A program made the translations under genes and the position numbers. Source: Thiomonas sp. FB-6 (GTDB taxonomy: Bacteria; Pseudomonadota; Gammaproteobacteria; Burkholderiales; Burkholderiaceae_C). From it: 64,000 bases of DNA. Position 1 is the stretch's first letter; every line of letters begins with the position of its first letter. This document shows positions 28,033 to 38,206 of the stretch, piece after piece. The stretch lies in assembly GCF_000377645.1 (NCBI RefSeq), contig NZ_KB898471.1, forward strand, positions 62,001 to 126,000. The letters run 5' to 3'. A model generated the notes under the pieces. The model saw only the letters and a list, made by a program, of their open reading frames with translations, did no database searches and was not told the DNA's origin.

Positions 28033-31000
28033 ATGACCACCCAATTGCTTCGTCTGCTCGCCATCCTGCTGCTGCTCGTGCTGGTGCAGGCCGGCGCGCT
28101 GGCTGCGGCCGTGCTGGCCCATGTGCCGCCCTGGTGGAGTCTGCTGATCCTGCCGGCGGCGCTGCTGGCCTGGGGCGGGTTTCGCCTGCTGCGCGCGACC
28201 GCGTCGTGGCTGCGCAGCCGGCGCCGCCGCCCCGCCTCCCAGGTTCCGCCCGACGCCGCGCTGGCCCGCGCCTGGCAGCGCGCGCTGGCTCAAGGGGGCG
28301 CCGCGCACGACGGCGCCCGCCTGCCCTGGATCCTGTTGCTGGGCCCGCCCGGCGCCGGCAAGACCACGGCGCTGAGCCAGGCCCGCATTTCCAGCCCGGT
28401 GGCGCCCATCCAGGACCGTGACGATGCCGAGGCGAGCTTCGGCTTGTGGTACCTGAACCGCCTGGTGGTGCTGGACTGCGGCGACTGCGTGCCGCGCCGC
28501 GACGCACCGGCGGCGGAAGGCGCGCGCTGGGCCTACCACCTGCGCATGCTGCAGCGCCTGCGCCGCCGCGAAGGCCTGGACGGCGTGGTCGTCGCGCTCA
28601 GCGCACGCGAGCTGCTGCGGGGCGACCGCGAAGCCCTGGCCGAGCAGGCCCGCTGCCTGCGCGGCTGCCTGGAGCAACTCATCCAGCTGCTGCGCGAGCG
28701 CTTCCCGGTCTATGTGCTGGTCACCCATTGCGACGCGCTTTACGGCCTGCAGGCCTGGGCGCAGGCGCTGCCGCCTCAGCGCCTGGAGCAGCCCCTGGGC
28801 TACCTCGAGCAGGGGGACGCGCCGCAGGCACAACACGACTTCGTGAACCGTGCATTCGACGCCGTGGGCGTCCGCCTGGACAGGCTGCGCTGGGAGCTGC
28901 TCACCGAGGGCCACGCGCCCGACGCGGGGCTGCTGGCCTTCCCGCTGGAATTGCAGCGCCTGCGCGCGCCCCTGCAGGTGTTCGCCGACAACGGACTGGC
29001 ACCCCACCCCTACCTGGAACGCCTGATGCTGCGGGGCTTGTTCTTCAGCAGCGGCAAGCAGCAAGCCCCGGCCGATTCGCAGGTGCTGGGCGACGCTGCC
29101 AGCACGGCGGCGACGCAGCAGGCAGCAGCCCGCGGCCTGTTCCTGCACGAGTTGTTCGCCCGCGTGCTGCCGGCCGAGCGCGGCCTGCGCCGGGCCTCGG
29201 CCGCGCAGTTGCGGCGCCAGCGCCGCGCGCGCGGCGTGCTGCTCACGCTGGTGCTGGGCCTGGCGCTGCTCGGGGCCGCGGCGCTGAGCGCATCCTTCGC
29301 GGACAACCTGCGCGCCCTGAAGGGCTTGCGCGCCGCGGCGCCGTTGCCGCCGGCCGAAACCGCCGCGCCGCTGGCCCGGCGCGCGGCGCAACTGCTGGAG
29401 CGCGAACAGGCCATCCGGCGATTCGAGGCCGCCGGGGAACGTCCGCTGGCGCAGCTCACGCTGCCCGCCACCGGCTGGCACGAACTGCTGAGCGCGCAGA
29501 AGCTCCAGTTCGTGCAGGCTTGCCAGGGCCTGCCCGAGGCCGACTCGGCGGCGCTGCCGATGGAGCCGCAGCGCGGGCCCGGCACCACGGTGCTGGGCCT
29601 GCTGCGGCGCATGGCCGTATTGCAGGCCCGCAGCGAGGGCGCGGGTCTGGCACAGCTGGAACTGCTGGCGCCGGCGCGAGCGCCCGAGGGCCGCGCGGGC
29701 GAGCTCGCCAACACGCTTTGGCAGATCGAGCTGGCGCGCCTGGCCTGGAGCCCGGCGCAAGGCGTCGAGCGGCCCCTGCGCAGTGTGCGCGCGCGGCTGG
29801 ACCAGTTCGGCCTGAGCGATCCGGCGCTGCAATGGTTGCGCCAGACCCCCGCCCTGGACGGCATCGCCGCCATCCACCTGGCGCCGCTGCTGCTTCCCGG
29901 TGAGTTGCCGGGCGAGCTTCCCGGCACCGGCTCGAGCCTCGAACTGCCGGCCGAATTCACGGCCGCAGGCTTCGCCCACATGCGCGAGGTGCTGGCCACG
30001 TGGCGCCGTCTCAGCGCCTCCCCGAGCCAGGTGGACGGGGCCTGGCAGGGTTTCGTCACCGACTGGCGGGAGCGCCAGCAGCTGGCGTTGCGCGCCCTGC
30101 TCGAGGGCCTGGTGTCGAAGCCTCCCGCGTGGCGCTCGCGCGCCGCATGGCGCGCGGCCCTGCCGCTGCTGGCCGGTCCCGGCAATCCGTACTGGGCCGT
30201 GAGCCGCAAGCTGCTGCTGCAGTTTCCCGATACCGCCGAGGCCGCGCCCGCGCAGGTCCCCGAAGGGAGCGAGCCGCGTTGGATCACCGGCCTGCGCGAC
30301 CTGGAATCCTGGCGTGCCCAGGCCGCCGCTGCCAACCCGGGCGCCGTGCTGCAGTCCCTGCGCGACTGGAGCGAGCGCGGCTTGCGCGACGCAGCGGCGC
30401 GCGGAGCAGGCGGCGCCGCGACCGCCGTGCGCGCCAACTTGCAAGCGGCCGCGGACATGCGCGAATACCTCAAAGCCCTCGAACTGCTGGCCCGCCAGCT
30501 CCAGCTGGGGGACGCGCAGGCCACCGCAGTGGCGGCGGATTTCCAGACCTACGGCACGGATCCGAGGACCGACAAATCCCTGGCGCGCGACGCCCAACGG
30601 GCGCTGCAGCGCATGGACCGGCTGCTGGAGGACGCCAGCGCAGCGCCCGAAGCGGAGCCAGGCGCGCAAGGCCGCGAGGCGCCTGCGCCCGCGACCGGCG
30701 CGGCCCCGCCCACCTCCTCCACGGCAGCCTCCTCCACGGCCGCCTCCTCTACGGCTGACCGGCAGGCCGCGCCGGCCAGCTACCCGGCCGGCGCGCTGCT
30801 GGCGGCGCCCTGGCGCGAGCTCATGCGCTACGCCGACGCCGCCGCCGCGTGCACGCTGCAGCGCCGCTGGCAGGCCGAGGTGCTGTGGCCCCTGCAGACC
30901 GCGGCGACGCGCGCCGATGCACTGGGCCAGGTGTTCGGTCCGCAGGGCACGCTGTGGGCCTTCGTGCAGGGCCCGGCCGCGCCCTTCCTGCAACGCGACC

Positions 31001-31833
31001 AGCGCCTGTACCGCCCGACGCGAACCGCCGGCCTCGGCGTGGCCTTCACCCCCCAGTTCCTGGACCTGCTGAACCATGCCGCCGGCCAGCTCGCGTCGCA
31101 GCAACTGCGTAGCGAGACCGAGCAACGTCTCGCGCTGGAACAAGGCGCCCGGCAAAAGCGAACCCAGGCCGAGCTGCAGCAGGCCCAGGCGCAGGTTGAG
31201 CAAGCAGCCCGGCAGGCGCAGTCGGCGCAGGCCGCGCGCTCGACGGTGAGCATCACGGCGCTGCCCACCGACGTGGACCCCCCCGGCACCGCGACGGTGT
31301 CCCAGACCCGCCTGAGCCTGCGCTGCGGGGCCGGCAACTTCGAGCTGAACAACCTCAATCTGACGGTGCAGGGCTCCGTCACCTGGAGCGCCCAGGACTG
31401 CGCGGACCTGCGCCTGGCCGTGTCCATCGCCGGCATCCACCTGCAGCGGAACTACCCCGGGGCGCTGGGCTTCGCGGATTTCCTGGCCGACTTCCGCAGC
31501 GGCACCCGCGCCTTCACGCCGCAGGACTTCCCCGCGCAGTCGGCGCGACTGCGCGCCCTGGGGGTGCAGCGCATCGTGCTGCACTACCGCATCGAGGGGG
31601 CGGACGGCGTGTTGGGCTCCGCCGATGCGCTGCGTAGCGCGAAGCGCGCGGGCGACCAGGCCTCCCGCGCCCTGCAGAGCCTGGGACAGCGCCAGCAGCA
31701 GTTGCTGCAGGCCGCGGTCGCGGCCTCGGCGCCGCAGGCAGCCGGCAGCGGGCCCGCGGGCCCGCTGCCGCAGCTGCCTGCGCGCATCACCGACTGCGCG
31801 GATGACCCACGGCCCGCGCAGGCGCCAACATAG
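28033..31833 (+). CDS. tssM: Type VI secretion inner-membrane protein TssM (IcmF)
   Basis: Large membrane-complex subunit spanning the periplasm. The 1266-residue product has two N-terminal TM helices (about 5-30 and 34-53), a cytoplasmic NTPase-like domain with Walker A GPPGAGKT (about 103-110), a third TM (about 403-423), and a long periplasmic helical region ending in a beta-rich TssJ-binding part. Residues about 875-915 are a low-complexity Pro/Ala/Ser linker (SSTAASSTAASSTAD). The length is within the family range and no frameshift is seen. The stop codon TAG is also the first three bases of a possible -10 box (TAGAAT, 31831-31836) for the next gene. Confidence 0.94.
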   Translation: MTTQLLRLLAILLLLVLVQAGALAAAVLAHVPPWWSLLILPAALLAWGGFRLLRATASWLRSRRRRPASQVPPDAALARAWQRALAQGGAAHDGARLPWILLLGPPGAGKTTALSQARISSPVAPIQDRDDAEASFGLWYLNRLVVLDCGDCVPRRDAPAAEGARWAYHLRMLQRLRRREGLDGVVVALSARELLRGDREALAEQARCLRGCLEQLIQLLRERFPVYVLVTHCDALYGLQAWAQALPPQRLEQPLGYLEQGDAPQAQHDFVNRAFDAVGVRLDRLRWELLTEGHAPDAGLLAFPLELQRLRAPLQVFADNGLAPHPYLERLMLRGLFFSSGKQQAPADSQVLGDAASTAATQQAAARGLFLHELFARVLPAERGLRRASAAQLRRQRRARGVLLTLVLGLALLGAAALSASFADNLRALKGLRAAAPLPPAETAAPLARRAAQLLEREQAIRRFEAAGERPLAQLTLPATGWHELLSAQKLQFVQACQGLPEADSAALPMEPQRGPGTTVLGLLRRMAVLQARSEGAGLAQLELLAPARAPEGRAGELANTLWQIELARLAWSPAQGVERPLRSVRARLDQFGLSDPALQWLRQTPALDGIAAIHLAPLLLPGELPGELPGTGSSLELPAEFTAAGFAHMREVLATWRRLSASPSQVDGAWQGFVTDWRERQQLALRALLEGLVSKPPAWRSRAAWRAALPLLAGPGNPYWAVSRKLLLQFPDTAEAAPAQVPEGSEPRWITGLRDLESWRAQAAAANPGAVLQSLRDWSERGLRDAAARGAGGAATAVRANLQAAADMREYLKALELLARQLQLGDAQATAVAADFQTYGTDPRTDKSLARDAQRALQRMDRLLEDASAAPEAEPGAQGREAPAPATGAAPPTSSTAASSTAASSTADRQAAPASYPAGALLAAPWRELMRYADAAAACTLQRRWQAEVLWPLQTAATRADALGQVFGPQGTLWAFVQGPAAPFLQRDQRLYRPTRTAGLGVAFTPQFLDLLNHAAGQLASQQLRSETEQRLALEQGARQKRTQAELQQAQAQVEQAARQAQSAQAARSTVSITALPTDVDPPGTATVSQTRLSLRCGAGNFELNNLNLTVQGSVTWSAQDCADLRLAVSIAGIHLQRNYPGALGFADFLADFRSGTRAFTPQDFPAQSARLRALGVQRIVLHYRIEGADGVLGSADALRSAKRAGDQASRALQSLGQRQQQLLQAAVAASAPQAAGSGPAGPLPQLPARITDCADDPRPAQAPT

Positions 31834-31864
31834 AATGGGCCGGCCTATCCCGTACGAACCCGTC

Positions 31865-32419
31865 ATGATCCCCATCCCCGGCCTGCGTCGCTTCCGCCGA
31901 GCCTGCCTGCTGTGCCTGCTGCTGCTGGGCTGTGCGAGCGCGCCGGCGCAGGCCGACGCGCTCGACCCGATCCGGCAGGCCCAGGCCGCGGGCCACCTCG
32001 AGCAGGCGCTGCGCGAGCTGCGCGAGCTGATCCGGCAACGGCCCGGCGATCCCCAGTACCGGCTCACCGAGGCGCTGATCCTGCAGCAGCAGCATCACGA
32101 CGGCCAGGCCATCGAGGTGCTGGAACAACTGAGCCTGAGCTATCCGGAACTGCCCGAGCCCCACAACAACCTGGCCGTGCTGTATGCGGCACGCGGGCAG
32201 ACGGCGCGGGCGCTGGAGCAACTGAACATGGCGCTGCGCGCCAACCCCGACTACGCCACCGCACGCGCCAACCTGGGCGACGTGTACCTGCAACTGGCCG
32301 AACAGGCCTACCAGAAAGCCGCCGACAGCGCGGGCGACGCCGCGGCGCGGGCGCATGCGCTCGCCGCCCTGCAGGGCCTGCGCAAGCTGGGCACACCCCC
32401 ACCGGAGATCCACCGATGA
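31865..32419 (+). CDS. TPR-repeat lipoprotein
   Basis: A 184-residue tetratricopeptide protein with a signal peptide and lipobox ([13 protein letters not shown], cysteine near residue 22), so likely a membrane-attached periplasmic protein. TPR motifs run from about residue 35 to 165 ([54 protein letters not shown]). It lies 31 bp after tssM but is followed, with a 4 bp overlap, by the exported cyclophilin, so it belongs more with that gene. TPR lipoproteins of this sort commonly act as scaffolds; the partner here is unknown. Confidence 0.85.
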   Translation: MIPIPGLRRFRRACLLCLLLLGCASAPAQADALDPIRQAQAAGHLEQALRELRELIRQRPGDPQYRLTEALILQQQHHDGQAIEVLEQLSLSYPELPEPHNNLAVLYAARGQTARALEQLNMALRANPDYATARANLGDVYLQLAEQAYQKAADSAGDAAARAHALAALQGLRKLGTPPPEIHR

Positions 32420-33042
32420 GCCTTTTCCGCCATGCCTGCCCCGCCAGGGGCTTCACCCGCCGGCTGTTCCTGGGCCTGGGCTGCGCCGCGGCCCTCGCCG
32501 GCGTGGCACCCGGCGCGTCGGCCGCACCCGCGGGCGCCGCGGCGAAGCCCCCCCGCGTGCAACTGGTGACCAGCCAGGGCACCATCGTCGTGCAGCTGGA
32601 CCCGCAGCGCGCCCCGGCCACCGTGGCCAACTTCCTGCGCTACGTGAACAAGGGCTTCTACGCCGGCACCGTGTTCCACCGCGTGATTCCCGGCTTCATG
32701 ATCCAGGGCGGAGGCTTCACCGAGCAGTTGCAGCAAAAGCCCACCGATGCGCCGATTCCGCTCGAGAGCCGCAACGGCTTGCGCAATCTGCGGGGCACCA
32801 TCGCCATGGCCCGCACCAACGACCCGAATTCCGCCACATCCCAGTTCTTCATCAATCTGGTGGACAATTCGAGCCTGGACTATCCGCAACCCGACGGCAA
32901 CGGTTATGCGGTGTTCGGCCAGGTGGTCTCCGGCATGGACGTGGTGGACCGCATCGCCGCGGTTCCCACGCATGACGTGGGGCCGATGCAGAACGTGCCG
33001 GTGAAGCCCGTGGTGCTCGAATCCGCGAAGCTTCTGCCCTGA
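32416..33042 (+). CDS. Exported cyclophilin-type peptidyl-prolyl isomerase
   Basis: Catalyses cis-trans isomerisation of prolyl bonds, probably in the periplasm. The 208-residue protein has a signal sequence with a twin-arginine-like start ([10 protein letters not shown]) and an Ala-rich cleavage region (ASAAPAGAA). A complete cyclophilin domain follows: [33 protein letters not shown], and [15 protein letters not shown]. Located directly before a second, cytosolic cyclophilin gene; the pair probably arose by duplication. Overlaps the TPR lipoprotein stop. Confidence 0.92.
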   Translation: MSLFRHACPARGFTRRLFLGLGCAAALAGVAPGASAAPAGAAAKPPRVQLVTSQGTIVVQLDPQRAPATVANFLRYVNKGFYAGTVFHRVIPGFMIQGGGFTEQLQQKPTDAPIPLESRNGLRNLRGTIAMARTNDPNSATSQFFINLVDNSSLDYPQPDGNGYAVFGQVVSGMDVVDRIAAVPTHDVGPMQNVPVKPVVLESAKLLP

Positions 33043-33105
33043 GCCCGGGGGACTCCCCCCACATACGCCGCGCCGCCATTTCCCTTTTTCTCCGAGGCAA
33101 GCATC

Positions 33106-33597
33106 ATGGTTGAACTGCACACCAACAAGGGCGTGATCCGCCTGCAACTCGACGCCGAGAAGGCGCCGAAGTCCGCCGAGAACTTCCTGGCCTACGTGCG
33201 CAGCGGGCATTTCGACGGCACCATCTTCCACCGCGTGATCGACGGTTTCATGATCCAGGGCGGCGGCTTCGAGCCCGGCATGAAGCAAAAACCCACGCAG
33301 GCGCCGATCGCCAACGAGGCCGACAACGGCCTGAAGAACAAGCGCTACACGGTCGCGATGGCCCGCACCAACGATCCGCACTCGGCCACCGCGCAGTTCT
33401 TCATCAACGTGTCCGACAACGCCTTCCTCGACCACAGTTCGCCGAGCCCGCAGGGCTGGGGCTACGCGGTGTTCGGCCATGTCGTGGAAGGCCAGGACGT
33501 GGTCGACGCGATCAAGGGCGTGAAGACCGGCAACAAGGGATTCCACCAGGACGTGCCGGTGGAAGACGTGGTCATCGAAAAAGCCGTTGAAGTCTGA
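33106..33597 (+). CDS. ppiB: Cytosolic peptidyl-prolyl cis-trans isomerase B
   Basis: A 163-residue cyclophilin with no signal peptide, so cytoplasmic. The core residues match the exported copy upstream ([36 protein letters not shown]), with the extra loop [16 protein letters not shown] typical of PpiB. An AGGCA-type ribosome-binding site precedes the ATG. Its end overlaps the lpxH frame. Confidence 0.95.
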   Translation: MVELHTNKGVIRLQLDAEKAPKSAENFLAYVRSGHFDGTIFHRVIDGFMIQGGGFEPGMKQKPTQAPIANEADNGLKNKRYTVAMARTNDPHSATAQFFINVSDNAFLDHSSPSPQGWGYAVFGHVVEGQDVVDAIKGVKTGNKGFHQDVPVEDVVIEKAVEV

Positions 33598-34426
33598 ATC
33601 GGCGCATGCGCGAGCGCAGGACTGTGCTCCCTGCGCCTCGCTGCGGGCGCCCGCGCATTGGCGCTGCCTGGCGCTGGTGTCGGACCTGCACCTGGGTCCG
33701 CAGGCCCCGCGCACCAGCGCCGCCTTCGTGCGGTGGCTGCGCGGCCTCGGCGGGCGTGCCGACGCGCTGCTGATCCTCGGCGACCTGTTCGAGGCCTGGA
33801 TCGGCGACGACCTGCTGGAGCAGTCCCCGCGCGACGAGCACCACGCGGTGTGCGAGGCGCTGGCCGCGCTCGCCGCCAGCGGCTGCAGCATCGGCGTGCA
33901 GCGCGGAAACCGTGATTTCCTGCTCGGCCCCGGCTTCGCGCGGCGCAGCGGTGCCCGCCTGCTCGACGACCCCTGCATGCTGGAGCTCGGGGGGCAGCGC
34001 ATCCTGCTCAGCCACGGCGACGCGCTGTGCATCGACGACCACGCCTACCTGCGCTGGCGCCAGACCTGCCGCGATCCGCGCTGGCAGGCCGGCTTTCTCG
34101 CCCAGCCCCTGGAGCAGCGCCGGCAGCAGGCGCTGGCCGCGCGCGAGCAAAGCCGCCAGAGCCAGGCCGCCATGGAACAGCTCGGCGACGCCGACCCCGG
34201 CGAGGCGCGCAACTGGTTGCTGCGCGAGCAGGCTCCCTGGATGATCCACGGCCACACGCACCGCCCGCGCGAGCACTGGCAGGGCGCGCAACTGCGCCAG
34301 GTGCTCAGCGACTGGGATCTGGACCATGCGGCCCCCGGGCGCGCGCAGGTGCTGTGGCTGCATCCACGCGCACGGTGGATCGGGGTGGAGCGCGAAAACC
34401 TGGGCGCCGGCCCCGCCCCTACTTGA
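33587..34426 (+). CDS. lpxH: UDP-2,3-diacylglucosamine diphosphatase
   Basis: Peripheral membrane metallophosphoesterase that makes lipid X in lipid A synthesis. The 279-residue frame has the full metal-site set: [28 protein letters not shown] and HGHTHRP. No ATG lies near the start of homology (about residue 25); I used the TTG at 33587, which overlaps ppiB by 11 bp. The N-terminal 24 residues are not conserved, so the true start is uncertain. Convergent with cysE, ending 8 bp inside its 3' end. Confidence 0.93.
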   Translation: MKSESAHARAQDCAPCASLRAPAHWRCLALVSDLHLGPQAPRTSAAFVRWLRGLGGRADALLILGDLFEAWIGDDLLEQSPRDEHHAVCEALAALAASGCSIGVQRGNRDFLLGPGFARRSGARLLDDPCMLELGGQRILLSHGDALCIDDHAYLRWRQTCRDPRWQAGFLAQPLEQRRQQALAAREQSRQSQAAMEQLGDADPGEARNWLLREQAPWMIHGHTHRPREHWQGAQLRQVLSDWDLDHAAPGRAQVLWLHPRARWIGVERENLGAGPAPT

Positions 34427-35186
34427 CCAGCTTCTCGAAGCTGTCCTTGTCGAAGTGCTCGGTGCGCATGGCGTCCTCCGGCGCCACCTGCGCCGAGCAC
34501 ACGCCGCGCTTTTCCAGCTCGCGCCACAGCAGCGCGACCTGGTGCTCCAGTTGCGCGGCGTGGTCCACCAGGCCGAGTACCGCCTGGCTCAGCGGGTCGT
34601 CGCCGTTCTGGGTCACCGCGTAGGCGGAAAAGCCCATGCGCGTGGCCGCGGCCTCGCGTTGCTGCTCGCCCTGCTTGTCGATGACCCGCGCCGGGTTGCC
34701 GACCGCGGTGGCGCCCGCCGGCACGGCCTTCACCACCACGGCGTTGGAGCCGATGCGCGCGCCGCGCCCGACGGTGAAGCCGCCCAGCACCTTGGCACCC
34801 GCGCCCACCACCACGCCTTCCTCCAGCGTGGGGTGCCGCTTGGTGCCCTTGTACAGCGAGGTTCCCCCCAGGGTCACGCCCTGGTAGATGGTGCAACCGT
34901 CGCCCACCTGCGCGGTCTCGCCGATGACCACGCCGAGTCCGTGGTCGATGAACACGCGCCGGCCGATCCGCGCGCCGGGGTGGATCTCGATGCCGGTGAG
35001 AAAGCGGCTCCAGTGCGAAGTCCAGCGCCCCAGCCAGTGGTAGCCGGCGCCCCACAGCCGGTGCGCGAGCCGGTGCATCCACAACGCGTGCAGCCCCGGA
35101 TAACAGGTCAGCACCTCCCAGCGCGAACGCGCCGCGGGGTCGCGCTCGAGAATGACCTGGATGTCTTCGCGCAGGCAGCTGAACAT
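34419..35186 (-). CDS. cysE: Serine O-acetyltransferase
   Basis: Acetylates serine to O-acetylserine, the precursor of cysteine. The 255-residue protein has an N-terminal helical region ([20 protein letters not shown]) and a left-handed beta-helix of hexapeptide repeats ([40 protein letters not shown]). The catalytic histidines in IDHG and RHPTLEEG are visible. Next gene on the same strand is trmJ, 109 bp away. Confidence 0.94.
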   Translation of the reverse strand: MFSCLREDIQVILERDPAARSRWEVLTCYPGLHALWMHRLAHRLWGAGYHWLGRWTSHWSRFLTGIEIHPGARIGRRVFIDHGLGVVIGETAQVGDGCTIYQGVTLGGTSLYKGTKRHPTLEEGVVVGAGAKVLGGFTVGRGARIGSNAVVVKAVPAGATAVGNPARVIDKQGEQQREAAATRMGFSAYAVTQNGDDPLSQAVLGLVDHAAQLEHQVALLWRELEKRGVCSAQVAPEDAMRTEHFDKDSFEKLVK

Positions 35187-35294
35187 GGGAGACGGACGGT
35201 GGTTGGCAAGGCCGCCGGGCCTGGCTGGGCAATGCCCGGACGGTTTGTCAGTGTATTGGACCCCGCCGCGGCGCGCTCGGCGGCGGCGCCGCGC

Positions 35295-36116
35295 TCAGTC
35301 GCCCTGCCCGGCGCGGCTTGCGGCCTGGCGCAGCGCGGCATGACAGATGCCCCGCAGGATCTGCACTTCCTGGCGGGTCAGCGCCGCCCTCGAGGCCAGC
35401 CGGCTCAGGCGCGGAAGCAGGCGCCGCGGCGCCTGCGGGTCCAGGTAGCCCAGCGCCAGCAGGGTCTGCTGCACATGCTCGAGCAGGCCTTCCACTTCGG
35501 CGTGGGTGGCGGGCGCCTCGGGCGCCGGCCCCGGCGCGGCGTGCTCGAAGGCGCCGACGGCCTTGCGCCATTCCCAGGCCACGATCTGCACCGCCTGCGC
35601 CAGGTTCAGCGAGCCGTACTCGGCCGAGGTGGGCAGGTTGAGCAGCGCGTCGCAGCGCCAGACGGTCTCGTTGTCCAGGCCGTAGCGCTCGCTGCCGAAC
35701 ACGAAACCCACGCGCCGCCCCTGCGCGGCAGCCATGCGCGCGAGGGCGGGCAGCCACTGCGGCCCCTGCAGCGGTGGGCCGAAATCGCGCACCCGCGCCG
35801 ACAGCGCCACCAGCAGGCCGCAATCGCCCGCCACCTGGTCCAGGCGCTCGCCCTGGCGCGCCTCGCGCAGCACGTCGTCGGCACCGCTGGCCATGGCCAG
35901 TGCCTCCGGCTGGCTGCGCACGTCGGCGAAGCGCGGCGCCACCAGGCCGAGATGCCGGAAGCCCATGGTCTTGATGGCCCGCGCGGCCGCGCCGACGTTG
36001 CCGGCGCGACTGGTACCCACCAGCACGAACAGGGCCGGCGCGGGCGCATCGCCCGGGGACTCCCGCCCTTGGATAAAATCGTTCACGAAGTTCCGCTCTT
36101 TCACGACAACCCGCAC
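35295..36116 (-). CDS. trmJ: tRNA (cytidine/uridine-2'-O-)-methyltransferase TrmJ-like (SPOUT)
   Basis: Methylates the 2'-O of position 32 in several tRNAs. The 273-residue protein has SPOUT motifs: [20 protein letters not shown] at the N-terminus, [13 protein letters not shown] in the middle and the knot [20 protein letters not shown]-terminal helical domain of about 80 residues follows. I keep the ATG at 36116; a GTG ten codons later is also possible. Divergent from suhB, 41 bp apart; TAAAAT at 36074-36079 on plus is a candidate suhB -10. Confidence 0.91.
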   Translation of the reverse strand: MRVVVKERNFVNDFIQGRESPGDAPAPALFVLVGTSRAGNVGAAARAIKTMGFRHLGLVAPRFADVRSQPEALAMASGADDVLREARQGERLDQVAGDCGLLVALSARVRDFGPPLQGPQWLPALARMAAAQGRRVGFVFGSERYGLDNETVWRCDALLNLPTSAEYGSLNLAQAVQIVAWEWRKAVGAFEHAAPGPAPEAPATHAEVEGLLEHVQQTLLALGYLDPQAPRRLLPRLSRLASRAALTRQEVQILRGICHAALRQAASRAGQGD

Positions 36117-36157
36117 ATTCTCGTCGAGGCGCGCCCACCGCGTCCGCGCAGCCCACC

Positions 36158-36982
36158 ATGCATCCCATGATCAACGTCGCCGTTCGCGCTGCCCGCGAAG
36201 CCGGCAAAATCATCAACCGCGCCAGCCTCGATCTCGACCTGCTGCGGGTGTCCGAGAAATCGGCCAACGATTTCGTCACCGAGGTCGACCGCGCGAGCGA
36301 GCAGGCGATCATCGAGGTCCTGCTCAAGGCCTATCCGCAGCACGGCATCCTCGGCGAGGAGACCGGAAGCACCCACGGCCGCGCCGATTCGGAGTTCCAG
36401 TGGATCATCGATCCGCTGGACGGCACCACCAATTTCATCCACGGGCTGCCGATGTACGCCGTGTCCATCGCCCTCGCCCACCACGGCGTGGTGCAGCACG
36501 GCGTGGTCTACGACCCCTCGCGCGACGAACTGTTCACGGCCAGCCGAGGCGCGGGCGCCTTCCTGGACAACCGGCGCCTGCGGGTGTCGCGGCGCACGCG
36601 CATCGAGGACAGCCTGATCGGCACCGGCTTTCCCTTCCGCCGCGGCGACGACCTGGACACCTACCTGGAGATGTTCAAGAAGATTTCCCAGCGCTGCGTC
36701 GGCCTGCGCCGGCCCGGCGCCGCGGCGCTGGACCTCGCCTACGTGGCCGCGGGGCGCTACGACGGCTTTTTCGAACAGGGGCTCAAGCCCTGGGACGTGG
36801 CCGCCGGCTCGCTGCTGGTGACCGAGGCGGGCGGCATGGTGGGCAACTTCACCGGCGAAGCGGACTTCCTGCACCGCGGCGAGGTCATCGCGGCCAATCC
36901 GCGTGTGTACGCGCAGATGGTGTCGCTGCTCAGGGTCTACGCCGGCCGCGGCCAGGCCGGCGACGCGGGTCCGGCCGCCTGA
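36158..36982 (+). CDS. suhB: Inositol-1-monophosphatase family protein (SuhB-like)
   Basis: Mg-dependent inositol monophosphatase; SuhB also acts in rRNA transcription antitermination in other Proteobacteria. The 274-residue protein has the metal-binding motif [13 protein letters not shown], the second signature [14 protein letters not shown] with KPWD just before it, and EETGS further upstream. Start at 36158 gives [16 protein letters not shown], a family-like N-terminus. A hairpin follows its stop. Confidence 0.94.
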   Translation: MHPMINVAVRAAREAGKIINRASLDLDLLRVSEKSANDFVTEVDRASEQAIIEVLLKAYPQHGILGEETGSTHGRADSEFQWIIDPLDGTTNFIHGLPMYAVSIALAHHGVVQHGVVYDPSRDELFTASRGAGAFLDNRRLRVSRRTRIEDSLIGTGFPFRRGDDLDTYLEMFKKISQRCVGLRRPGAAALDLAYVAAGRYDGFFEQGLKPWDVAAGSLLVTEAGGMVGNFTGEADFLHRGEVIAANPRVYAQMVSLLRVYAGRGQAGDAGPAA

Positions 36983-36990
36983 GCCCGCGC

Positions 36991-37011
36991 CGGGGGCGAA
37001 TCCTGCCCCCG
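36991..37011 (+). terminator. Possible terminator hairpin after suhB
   Basis: Seven-base inverted repeat CGGGGGC / GCCCCCG with a 7 nt loop, 9 bp after the suhB stop. Only TT follows, so a strong intrinsic terminator is not proven. Confidence 0.45.
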
Positions 37012-37435
37012 TTACATGCCGTTGCGTTCCTGCGGGTAACGGTATACCACGAAACGCAAATTTGTCGTAATTTCCGTCTGCGGCGGCTGGAACGTGCCCG
37101 CACATTCGTCGGCCGGCTTCGACAAGTCCCTGCCTTTCCATGAACTCGCCGAGTTTCGCCGGCCGACGCAGCGTCCCCCCGCGGCATCGGCGCAAGACAG
37201 CGTTATTTCCCTGTAATTCCCGCGAATAACTCTGTTAATCACCACTTGCCAACGGAACGATGCCAACCTAGTATCAACGCGAAAACCCGAGGAAAATGCG
37301 TCCGCGATCGCTTTCCCATGTCGCCACCCCGGTTAACGAAAGGAGCCCAGACAAGGACATTTCCAACCCGCTGAGCCGGACAGCCGGCTCCGATGCATGG
37401 CGGTGCCTCTCGCCCTTTCCTACCCAGGAACTCCC
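37012..37435. other. 424 bp non-coding, less GC-rich leader of the BTAD regulator
   Basis: No convincing gene on either strand. It is markedly more AT-rich than the flanks (for example 37195-37290). It contains a 7 bp inverted repeat TTGCGTT (37022-37028) / AACGCAA (37053-37059) with a perfect palindrome GGTATACC at 37041-37048 between the arms, and a good sigma70 promoter at 37246-37274. The distance from that promoter to the ATG leaves an untranslated leader of roughly 155 nt. An AGGAA ribosome-binding site lies at 37425-37429. Confidence 0.6.
37246..37274 (+). promoter_or_regulatory. Sigma70-type promoter of the BTAD regulator
   Basis: TTGCCA (37246-37251), 17 bp spacer, TAGTAT (37269-37274). 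Both hexamers are close to consensus and the spacing is ideal. The best -35/-10 pair I can see in this window. Confidence 0.65.
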
Positions 37436-38206
37436 ATGACGACGCAAGCCAAACGATCCAGGATCGAAATCCAATTCCTCGGCCAGGTCCAGGTCCACGC
37501 CGAAACCGGCTCGATCGTGATCAACGACAAGAAGGCCATCCTGTTGATGTTCGTGCTCGCGGTACGCGGTGCGACCAGTCGCCAGCAGATGGCTTCCCTG
37601 CTATGGCCGGGAACCGACGCCGAACATTCGCAAGGTAGTCTTCGCCTACGCATCCACAAGATCAACCGGCTTTGCCCGGGATTGATCCAGAGCCATTTGA
37701 ATTCGATTTTCTTCAGCACCGCGACCGGACACGACATCGGATTCCTGACGGCCGACGAGGAGATACCCATTTCCGTGGCCCTGGATGCGCACAGGGATAA
37801 TCTGATCGGCGCACTGGATTTTCCGGAGAATCCGCAGCTCAACGCGATCCTGAGCCATTACAAGAACCAACTGGTGAGCAAATCCACCAGCCTGCTCTAC
37901 CGGCATGCGCGTGCCGCGGCCACCAGCCGCAGCCTGGACCAGGCCGTGTACTTCCTGAACCGCATCCTGTTACTGTCGCCGCATAACGAGACGGCCTGCC
38001 GCAACCTGATGCGGGTGCACGTGCTCAACGGCTGCCGGGCCACGGCCATCGAGACCTACGAGGCCTTCCGGCGCAACATGCGGGAAAGCCTGGGCATCGA
38101 GCCGGACTCGAAGACCAAGCGCCTGCACCTGGACATCCTGTCGACGCAGGAGGATCCCGAGTACCAGACCCGCATCAGCGAAGCACTGGACTCGATGATC
38201 CTGTAG
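37436..38206 (+). CDS. SARP/BTAD-type transcriptional regulator
   Basis: A 256-residue regulator. Residues about 10-100 look like a winged helix-turn-helix (AILLMFVLAVRGATSRQQMASLLWPG, here in parts: TSRQQMASLLWPG, GSLRLRIHKINRL). Residues about 150-250 are a helical BTAD domain: ARAAATSRSLDQAVYFLNRI, LMRVHVLNGCRATAIETYEA and ESLGIEPDSKTKRLH. Such activators control nearby secondary-metabolism or secretion genes in other bacteria. Here no obvious target lies next to it. Codon use is less GC-biased than its neighbours (more ATT, AAA, TTG), which suggests recent acquisition. I start at the ATG at 37436 with AGGAA upstream; an earlier ATG at 37397 is possible. Confidence 0.8.
   Translation: MTTQAKRSRIEIQFLGQVQVHAETGSIVINDKKAILLMFVLAVRGATSRQQMASLLWPGTDAEHSQGSLRLRIHKINRLCPGLIQSHLNSIFFSTATGHDIGFLTADEEIPISVALDAHRDNLIGALDFPENPQLNAILSHYKNQLVSKSTSLLYRHARAAATSRSLDQAVYFLNRILLLSPHNETACRNLMRVHVLNGCRATAIETYEAFRRNMRESLGIEPDSKTKRLHLDILSTQEDPEYQTRISEALDSMIL

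Noticed and set aside
27226-32067. 1613-codon open frame on minus across tssK-tssM
   Set aside because: Antisense to tssL and tssM; Gln/Arg/Ala-rich with no domain. A mirror of strong GC3 bias.
37397-37435. Earlier ATG (37397) for the BTAD regulator
   Set aside because: Its 13 extra residues are not family-like and the AGGAA ribosome-binding site fits the ATG at 37436.
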